DNA of 64,000 nt from Chrysoperla carnea (taxonomy: Eukaryota > Arthropoda > Insecta > Neuroptera > Chrysopidae): positions 769,501-833,500 of the forward strand of contig NC_058340.1 in assembly GCF_905475395.1 (NCBI RefSeq), in the 5' to 3' direction. The first letter of the stretch is position 1. Each line of letters begins with the position of its first letter. A program made the translations under genes and the position numbers. Positions 46,101 to 64,000 of the stretch are shown here, piece after piece. Under the pieces are notes generated by a model that was not told the DNA's origin, did no database searches, and saw only the letters and a list, made by a program, of their open reading frames with translations.

Positions 46101-49100
46101 CTTCATCCAAATCTGTAATAATACTTCTTGGTGGCGTACAACTTGGTGAATAACTTGTAGATGGTTGTGGACTCAAACGTGTATCAAATGGTATTGGACT
46201 CAAAGTGTCTTCGTAACGTTGCAACTGTTTATTTTTTAAATTTAACTGAAATAATTTCATCAAGCACTTTAAAATATCCCAATAATTAATTAATGTCGGA
46301 TCTAGCACGCATTTAGTACAAGACAAAATCAAAGGTCATGAGATCAAAGGGGGAGGAAATTATTGCTTGTAAAAAATGTTGTATTTTTGTGTTTGACTAA
46401 GAATTAACGATTAAAATGGTGAATAACGTCGTAAACATTATTAAATACTTACACGATTAGTTTCTTCTAAACTATCATCTAGATTACCACCAGATTGACT
46501 TCCAGAAGGTTTTTCCAATATTTGTGATGAATTTCCACAGTCAATAGATAATTTCGTTTTTAATTTTACTTTTGATTTTTCTTCTTCATCTTCAACGTTA
46601 CTTTTGTCTGAATTTTGATCGTCAAATGTTGTGGAACGCGCCCGTTTATTTGATTGGAATTCCATCTTCGCTCACAAACAAAAAATTTTTGAATTAATCT
46701 TGTGAAGGTTATGACACAATAATCTTTGTATTTAAAATTGAAGTTGCCTAGCGAAGCGGGTAGTTCACAGCTAGTTAATATTAAAATACATACCACATCA
46801 TCAGTATCGTCACAATGTTCAAAAGCACGTTTTAAATTATTTGAAGCAAATGATCCATTTTTAAATTTTAATAATTTTCTACAAACATAGGATCGATGTT
46901 CATCGTTTTGTATTTGTTGATTAATTGTACATGTTGATTGATGTTTCTTTTCCGTAATAACATTATGTTGACATTTCATTAAATCCAAAAATTGTGCTAA
47001 ACATGTCAGTAAAGTTTTGACCAAACCATCCGATATTAATATTTTTAAACTCACTTCATCATAAATAAAATGCAATAAAGCGTGTAACACCTAAAAATTA
47101 TTTAAACTAGAATTATAATTCTCCTACTCCCTCCGTGCTTGATTCAACGCAAATTTACAAGTTCTGGCTATCGCCATTGGTTTATATTAATAATAATACC
47201 TGGCCTTGTTGTTTCTTGTTTGATGAATTTTTTACTACACTGAGTAATAAAGGTAAACCATTTCTAGAGCGCACTTCTTCGCGTGTAGCCGCATGTCGGC
47301 ATAGCAAACATAACGCATTTAAATCTTCAATCGGCCATGTTAAACCTACAAACAGATGCGTTATTAACGCGTAAAACGTGTATTTATTTCAAAACTTGAC
47401 TTTGAGAACAAACGTAGCACAGGACTGCCGAATGTCCTTAAACGAGCTGGCGGAACAAATCAACATAAATCAGGCATGGATACCTGGATACAGGGACATT
47501 CCGCGAAATTGTAAAGCCTACGAGCTTGCTAGAAATGGCACAATACTGCCGGACATAAGCATCAATAGACATCCGGGAGTTCCACTTGGGAACTGCAAAA
47601 GGATATATCTTAAAAAAACCAATCTTAAATGGAGGGAGGAACGTACTTGTGGTACTAAAAGATAGATACGGTCTGAGTACAATTGTAGGCGTCCCGAAGA
47701 TCTTATATCACTTCCAAGGGCCTTCAACAGGTTCATGGTTATTTTTTATGATTTACTTACATGGATCTTGATCTTTGAACGCAGTTAAACGTTCAATTAA
47801 TATTCGGGCAGCTTCATTTGTTTCCAAAACAGAACGAGTTGTAGCAACTGTTGATAAATTTGTAATACACTTCATGGTAAAATATGGATTTAATGGTATT
47901 AACGATACAATACTTTGGAATCCATTACCATCAGCGAACATCTAAACACAAAATAATTATAATTGATCGATGCAATGACCATCCGCACAATATTATGACA
48001 TGTTCATGACGTAATTATGTCATTTCTACTTCCATACAACGCAACGATTTGAAAACTTTCCCAAAAATCAAGATTTTATGATGTATTGAAACTGATCACA
48101 TATACAGGATGGTACTTAAGTTGGCTACGTATGAAAAACTTTTTTTATTATAATGTTTACGAAAACAAGCTATTCTTTATAAATATCTCTGCTTTCGAAA
48201 ATATTTATATTCAGTTATTCAGTTTTCCATATGTACCCAACTTAAGTAGCACCCTGTATACATATCATATTTTCGAAATTCGAAGTCCTTTTTTAAATAT
48301 TCAAAAAAGATTGATATGTTCAAAATTAGCATAATTTTCATAAACAGATCTCAGGAGTACATGAATGGGGGGAGTTTATAAATAAAAATGAACATGAATA
48401 CGTCACAAAAATGATATGGTTTAGTTTATGTATGACATTGGCATGTGATGTACCTGTAAAACTAATTCTGGTGATGGACTCTCCGTAAAATGTAACAGAC
48501 ATCGTAAAATACCCAATAATAAATCTTTATCTTGTGGACTGGTCGACCATTTTGATTTGTGTTCAATTAAAATCATTACAATCGTTTTTGGAACATTTTG
48601 TGTTAACATTTCATGTTGTCGCCGTTTATTCGTCCATAATAATCTATTTCGAAATTTTCAAAATTTGTTTATTTTATTCAAAAAATCACATAAATATAAC
48701 TCCGAAAAATTTTCTCTTATAGATTCCGATTTCTATCTTTAAAGCTATCACGATTCGCAATTTTTGTCTTGGTCAAATATTTCCTAGACGCAAATTCTGC
48801 ATATAAAAGATGTGCATAGTATTGATTAGGATTCCGTTGCCAAATATTAAAAACCCAATCCTTATAATTTCATGAATTTGGAACTTTAAAACATTGTTGT
48901 TTTTTTTTTTCTTAGTCATTGGACTCTAGGTTAGAAACCAGAAGAATAAAAGACGAAATCTCTAAATTTTGACCAAAAACACCGATTTACATGAAAATTT
49001 GGGACTAAGCTTTATTCACTCTCTAGATCAAAAGTTGTTATATGGTGCCTAGTGGTGCTTTTGCTCAGGAGATATTAAACACCCCTTCTAGGGGGTATAA

Positions 49101-51162
49101 AAACATATGTTGAAAATGGCAACGGAAATCGATAGAGTAATGAAATCTAAGGAAAAGGTGTCTCAAAAATTTAAACTTTGTTAAAATACCTCAAAGCACG
49201 TACAGCCATTAACTTGGTAGATGGCGTTAAATTTGTATTTTTATCAGTTGAATTTAGAATACCACAAATTGCTGCCACTGCCCCATATTCATGAACATTA
49301 TCTACGGTGTTTTCAAACTGAGCAACGTTGCCAACAACACGACAAGCCCTGCATAATATACTATCTTTGGCAATGTTTTTTATAATATGGATAACATATC
49401 TGAGCCCGTTTAATTTTTCGACCTAGAAAGATAAATTTTTTTAAAAATCAATCATAACTTGAAAATTTTAGAGCTTTTGTGTAGCAATTTAAATAATCTT
49501 TGATAAAACATTGTTAGTCTAGTCAATACATTGTTTATAATAACTTTTTTAAGTTAATAAAAAATGTATAAATAAAATAAATAATTAAAAAAAATTAAAA
49601 ACCCGATTGCGTTGAATAAAATCTGAAAAGGAAGAAACAAGTCCAGTAGTTTACATAGCCACTTTAATAGCCGGGACCCATTATTGAGAAGACGGAGGTA
49701 TTCGGAGTCAGTCCGAATTTAATGGGCCCTGACTGTTAAAGTGACTATGTAAACTACTGAACTTGTTTCTTCCTTTTCAGGTTTTTAAATTATTTATTTT
49801 ATTGTACATTTTTTAGTGTCATAGCATTGAAAAAACCCTCTCATTATACTAGATTAAAACTTTTGAACCAATTTATTATTATACCATGTATATATGAAAT
49901 ATACATAGTATATTAAGTTTAGTCCCAAGTTTGTAACGCTTAAAAATAATGATGCTAGGAAAAAAATTTTGTCATAGGTGTCCGTCCGTCTGTGGACACG
50001 ATAACTCAAAAACGAAAAAAGATATCGAACTGAAATTTTTACAGCGTACTCAGGACGTAAAAAGTGAGGTCAAGTTCGTAAATGAGCATCCTAGGTCAAT
50101 TGGGTCTTGGGTCCGTTGGAAACATCTTGTAAACCGTTTGAGATAGAACAAAAGTTTAAATGTAAAAAATGTTCCTTATCAAAAATTAAACAATGTTTGA
50201 AACATTTTTTCGTAAACATCACTGTTTACCCGTGAGGGCGCCAATTAGGCGGAAATTTTGTAATATGTACTATACTTGATTATCAGTTATGTATGTGTCA
50301 CATGTTTGTATGTGTAATGAGATAAAGAAATCAACACTGACTATGCATGGTATTTCAACAATTAACTCAGTCAATTGTTTGTTTTCACTTGTTTCTTTTT
50401 GAAATTTTGTAAGTGCTAAATAATATACGGCACTTCTGGTACATTATTTCCTTATTTTACCAATTTGAGCTAGTTGACGAGACTAAATCTTTGATAATAG
50501 ACAGATTTTACGCAAGATGTTTGTTTTTCAAACGCAAACAAAACGAATAGTTTTCGTCTTAAAAATTTTTTTTCTAACTCTTTTGATTTAAAAGATAAAA
50601 TTTTTACTATTTTAAACGCAGATTCCGTAAAATCTGTCCATTATCAGACGTCACCCATAAAAAATTATGTTGTTTTTAAAAAAAAATCTACATATCCAAT
50701 AAAAATTCACTCAAATCAAATAAATTTGCCTGAATTTAGAAAACACACTTTGTGTGCCACCATTAGAATTTTCAATTATGTACAGGATGTGCAAGGGATT
50801 TTATACATACGATTTACCTCTAAAACAACTTCTTGTTTCATGCAGCAATTACCCAAAATACTTAATACCAAATCAGAAATTTTTTCATTTGGTTTATGTA
50901 GAAGCGAAATCATTAAAGATATTCCACCATTTGCTTTAAATTTTTTAATTCCATTATCTGTAACAATAACTTGTTGCCGAATTTTTATTAAATTATTTGC
51001 AATTCGATTACTGGATGATGTTTTTAATCCTTCCAATATGGATATAATGGCACTATCTTCCATATTAGTCTCCAATCCAAATTTTTTTAAACTATTTTCA
51101 TTTCGACTACTCGATGATCTTTTTATTACATCCAATTTGGATATAATGGCATTATCTTCCAT
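43153..51162 (-). CDS. ARMC5: ARMC5: armadillo-repeat and BTB-domain protein
   Basis: Eleven exons on the minus strand join in phase: 51162-50818, 49422-49190, 48643-48454, 47941-47761, 47345-47200, 47090-46794, 46665-46455, 46301-45942, 45578-45371, 44494-44240 and 43936-43153 (stop TGA). They give 1069 residues. The first half has armadillo-type helices, for example ISLMISLLHKPNEKISDLVL, CRACRVVGNVAQF, KLMAVRALRLLWTNKRRQ and LNALCLLCRHAATREEV. An acidic, serine-rich linker follows (SDSESDDDDADD). The BTB domain near the C-terminus has LIEQSDFFKVLLTGAFMES and FEVLILADRFLIDDL. In animals ARMC5 is a CUL3 adaptor that targets the large subunit of RNA polymerase II for ubiquitination; that role is from the family. 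The first 66 residues contain a 33-residue duplication. The donor of exon 7 (c|gtgtaag) is weaker than the overlapping gtaagt two bases away, but only it keeps the frame. The start at 51162 is the first in-frame ATG, so an upstream exon is possible. Confidence 0.92.
44596..45110 (-). pseudogene. hAT transposase remnant with internal duplication
   Basis: Minus-strand frames carry FPNIHQMLPVLAIL, then in another frame LLSTLRRLKTYLDLVLAHRG. These are the end of a ZMYM1-type hAT transposase (dimerisation domain), split by a frameshift. A block of about 150 bp occurs twice in direct order, at 44596-44745 and 44763-44912. The remnant lies in an ARMC5 intron between exons 44494-44240 and 45578-45371. 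Confidence 0.7.
45754..45820. repeat. perfect 29-bp palindromic hairpin
   Basis: Arms 45754-45782 and 45792-45820 are exact reverse complements (start gaaataaataccacgatact) with a 9-base loop. It lies in an ARMC5 intron. I see no flanking features that identify a microRNA or a terminator. Confidence 0.85.
46744..46776 (+). repeat. solo 3' end of Helitron-like element
   Basis: The sequence ttgcctagcgaagcgggtag with ttcacagctagtt matches the 3' terminus of the element ending at 18924. It lies within 20 bases of the splice donor of the ARMC5 exon at 46794. Confidence 0.65.
47390..47745 (+). pseudogene. LINE RNase H / C-terminal fragment filling an ARMC5 intron
   Basis: The plus strand (antisense to ARMC5) reads LNELAEQININQAWIPGYRD and KAYELARNGTILPD, then VPLGNCKRIY. 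After a frameshift it reads RPEDLISLPRAFNRF. These are the RNase H domain and C-terminal end of a Jockey-like non-LTR retrotransposon. ELAEQ, the W-[IV]-PG-[YH] turn and ELAR are family landmarks. It occupies almost all of the 415-bp intron 47346-47760. Confidence 0.8.
48101..48260. mobile_element. MITE, about 160 bp with 28-bp TIRs
   Basis: The left end tatacaggatggtacttaag with ttggctac and the right end, read inverted, tatacagggtgctacttaag with ttgggtac, match at 25 of 28 positions. It lies in an ARMC5 intron and has no coding capacity. Confidence 0.8.
48905..49100. repeat. dispersed repeat, inverted partner of 28655-28870
   Basis: Shares aagacgaaatct, caccgatt, tgaaaatttgggactaagct and related words with the reverse complement of 28655-28870. 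It lies in an ARMC5 intron. Confidence 0.6.
49556..49815. repeat. inverted repeat (foldback), arms about 100 bp
   Basis: The left arm has ctgaaaaggaagaaacaagt and agtttacatagccactttaa; the right arm has ttaaagtgactatgtaaact and acttgtttcttccttttcag. Further outward aataaaataaataatt pairs with aattatttatttta. The centre is relatively GC-rich. It lies in ARMC5 intron 1. Confidence 0.85.
49880..50393 (+). repeat. dispersed family A copy
   Basis: It begins with the palindromic terminus (ataccatgtatatatgaaat and following) and ends tgtttgttttcacttgtt. All internal landmarks of the copy at 8314 are in order, with a short deletion before tccgtccgtctgtgg. It lies in ARMC5 intron 1, antisense to the gene. 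Confidence 0.8.
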
Positions 51163-51174
51163 ATTAGTCTCCAA
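50998..51174 (-). repeat. 99-bp tandem duplication in ARMC5 first coding exon
   Basis: The block starting ccaatatggatataatggca at 51033 recurs as ccaatttggatataatggca at 51132, exactly 99 bases (33 codons) away. Similarity continues through the serine/asparagine-rich part. The unit encodes TNMEDxAIIS followed by a variable helix and SSSxR-N. Confidence 0.85.
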
Positions 51175-51179
51175 ATCGG

Positions 51180-52662
51180 TAAATAATGGAATTTATTTTT
51201 AAAATTGGAAAATTTTGACATTAGGTAAAAAATAAAAATTATTTTAAATATGTCACATATTTCCACTTCCACATTTTTGTTTTAACATCCGTGGTCAACA
51301 CATCATTTAACTAGACCAAGAACGTAATCAAAAAATCTGGACTGAGTAATATCTGTCAGTTTTGTACATAGAAAGTAATAACATAGAACTGTAAAGGGGC
51401 AATCCAAACGTTATAGAGAGAGATCTAAAATAAAGTAAGCGTATAGCTGTCTTCGTCTCTAGACCAGTGTATACAAACATGTGTTGTTAATGATGTGTCA
51501 ATTTATTTTGGCTTTGTGATATTTTAGGTTAAGTATATTAATATTTTGAATATTTTATTGTTTGGAAGAACAAAAACTTAAAAAAAAACGTTAGTCTAAT
51601 TAATTGCTTCAGATTTCAATGAAAATCATATGTAGTAAAGGTATTGAGTTTGGCAGATTTTGTATGTACTTGTTTATAGATTCTGAGAAAATAATAAAAC
51701 TTATAATAAGTAAACAATTTACCATTGGACCTAAGCAAACAAACCAACCCCATTGTCCCATTGTTTGTTTACGTACAATAATTTAGTTTTTGCAAAATAA
51801 CATAATCCAATTAAATCATGTTATAATTTTTAAAAATCCCTACCTTAGTTGAATATTATTAAATGAAATTTACTAATATCTTCTGATTATCATTGGCCAC
51901 TGTTTATCGAATCATTGTCAATGAATAAACAAATTTATCAATTTTTGTCATACCTGTAGCTCCCAAATTAGGGCTCAGATCCAAATTTGGAAAAGAGTTT
52001 TTTGTTGCTCTTGATGAGATTATTTTGGGAAGTTAGGTTTCTGCAGTTAATAACAGAACACGTTGTATAACATATAGATTGAGGTTCCCATGTATTGAAA
52101 TTGGTCTAAAATTTTTAATATAATTTGAGATATATACTAGTGCCATCAAATATGTGCTAATGAACATATAGCATGCGTTGAATAGTTTTATTTAGTTCCC
52201 AGGCACTCACTCTGAGGCGCTGCTTTACGCCATAAATTTTATTTTACGCCATGTAGATCTTCTATCTATATGTTATATATGTCTATGGGTGCTTGATAAT
52301 GAACTCAATAATTCATGTTTTATTTACGTATTGTTATTAAATTGAAAACTAGATGACACTACTCTATCATAAAATTTCCTCGAAATTTTTCTTTTTTGTG
52401 GAATTATTCTCTATAATTTTGACAAACCAAAAATAATAAAAACTATAGATATGATTATTATAAGATAGCATATTCTAGGAAATAATTTTTAGAACTAGAA
52501 GAGTAAGGGCTCGATAAAGTGTAGTACGGTGTGGTAACAAAGATATTTAACTCATTTTAAAAAGTATTTTTAAATAATTTGTGTTTGCGGTTTCATTACT
52601 TCCATATTTTATTAATGTTGTAATAATTTTATTAATAATATTTTTATTAAAAATCGTACAAA
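51180..52662. other. intergenic between divergent ARMC5 and GDH
   Basis: About 1.5 kb separate the two start codons. The promoters of both genes must lie here, but I cannot mark elements with confidence. The open frame at 51604-51786 is not recognised as a gene. Confidence 0.4.
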
Positions 52663-63285
<10,623 letters not shown>

Positions 63286-64000
63286 ATTCACAACAACAAG
63301 TATTTACTGTCTTGTCTTGTGTTTGTTGATTAACAAACAATCATTCAATTATACCAACCAACCAATACAGATTTTATTTTCTACCATTTTGTTTTTAAAC
63401 TTGTAGATTTTTATCTTGTGTCTAAAAGAAAGTAAAAGCATTTATTACAGACTTTAATTTACTAATTTCTGGTGATGAGATTATGTTTCTTTTTAAAATA
63501 CAACTTGAGTTGAGTTTCATTATCAATTGTGATTACAATTTGAAACTTTTCACTTTAATAAAAGTTTGTACCATTTTTAATTGATTTTTTAGGAAAACAT
63601 ATAAAGATATGACGTCCATGTGACTTTCAATTTGCTTCTTAAACTTTGAAACCCTAAAATCAATTGAAAATTGATTTTTTTATCAACAAAATCGTTATTT
63701 CTGTGTAATTTATCATAAATTTAGGTCATGTTATTAGCTGGAAAAATCGTTTGTCAGCGGCTAATTCATTGATAATTTCTTTGTCTTTGTGCCTGTACTG
63801 TTTTTGATACCAGAATCAGGGTGACGTGTTTCATTTTTAACTACTAACTGAGCAGATCTCTCACACTCTCTGCTTAGTACAGAAACAGAAATTTTGATTG
63901 AGATATTGAGACACACAAGCATTTATAAGAATATAATTGTGTTTTTTAAAGGTTTGTGATGTTGACGTGACGTCATGCAGAATACAGAAATAGAATGTAA
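63286..64000. other. GDH 3' untranslated region and downstream DNA
   Basis: The likely GDH 3' UTR runs to about 63580, with the hexamer aataaa at 63557-63562. No further gene is recognised to the end of the window. Confidence 0.5.

Noticed and set aside
51604-51786. 60-codon open frame between ARMC5 and GDH
   Set aside because: No start context, domain or splice signal supports it. It is within expectation for AT-rich DNA.

Overview
This window is insect nuclear DNA. It is AT-rich, with multi-exon genes split by GT-AG introns of hundreds of bases to over 9 kb and a heavy load of transposon debris. The dpr-type immunoglobulin gene, the thaumatin-like gene and the insect-length HMG-CoA synthase and glutamate dehydrogenase point to an insect. 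I cannot settle the order from sequence alone.

Genes in order: (1) the 3' part of a dpr-family neuronal immunoglobulin gene (+, exons 8032-19291, 5' exons not found); (2) a complete three-exon secreted thaumatin-like protein (+, 20719-21876); (3) an intronless cytosolic HMG-CoA synthase (-, 30158-31555); (4) eIF3j (+, six exons, 34585-40146); (5) ARMC5, an armadillo/BTB protein (-, eleven coding exons, 43153-51162); (6) mitochondrial glutamate dehydrogenase (+, five exons, 52663-63285). I joined exons by splice phase. The joins give uninterrupted frames of 248 aa (thaumatin-like), 239 aa (eIF3j), 1069 aa (ARMC5) and 546 aa (GDH). The genes have unrelated jobs (synaptic recognition, defence-type secreted protein, mevalonate pathway, translation initiation, RNA polymerase II turnover, glutamate metabolism), so nothing suggests a functional cluster. 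HMGS/eIF3j and ARMC5/GDH are divergent pairs; eIF3j/ARMC5 is convergent.

The rest is repeats: three hAT-type elements (two with both ends and 8-bp target duplications), one further hAT remnant, LINE RNase H fragments, a tRNA-derived SINE, a pogo/Tigger-like MITE with TA duplications, a Helitron-like element, a 316-bp satellite array inside a dpr intron, an unnamed dispersed family (called family A here) with at least eight copies or fragments, and about a dozen long inverted repeats, one with perfect 101-bp arms.

The items most worth a second look are: the thaumatin-like protein that lacks both partners of one canonical disulfide; a 33-codon duplication at the ARMC5 N-terminus; an ARMC5 intron made almost wholly of a LINE fragment; the intronless HMGS; a hAT nested in the end of a MITE; and the unusual abundance of foldback structures in introns. 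I see no operon-like, CRISPR or other prokaryotic-type system here.
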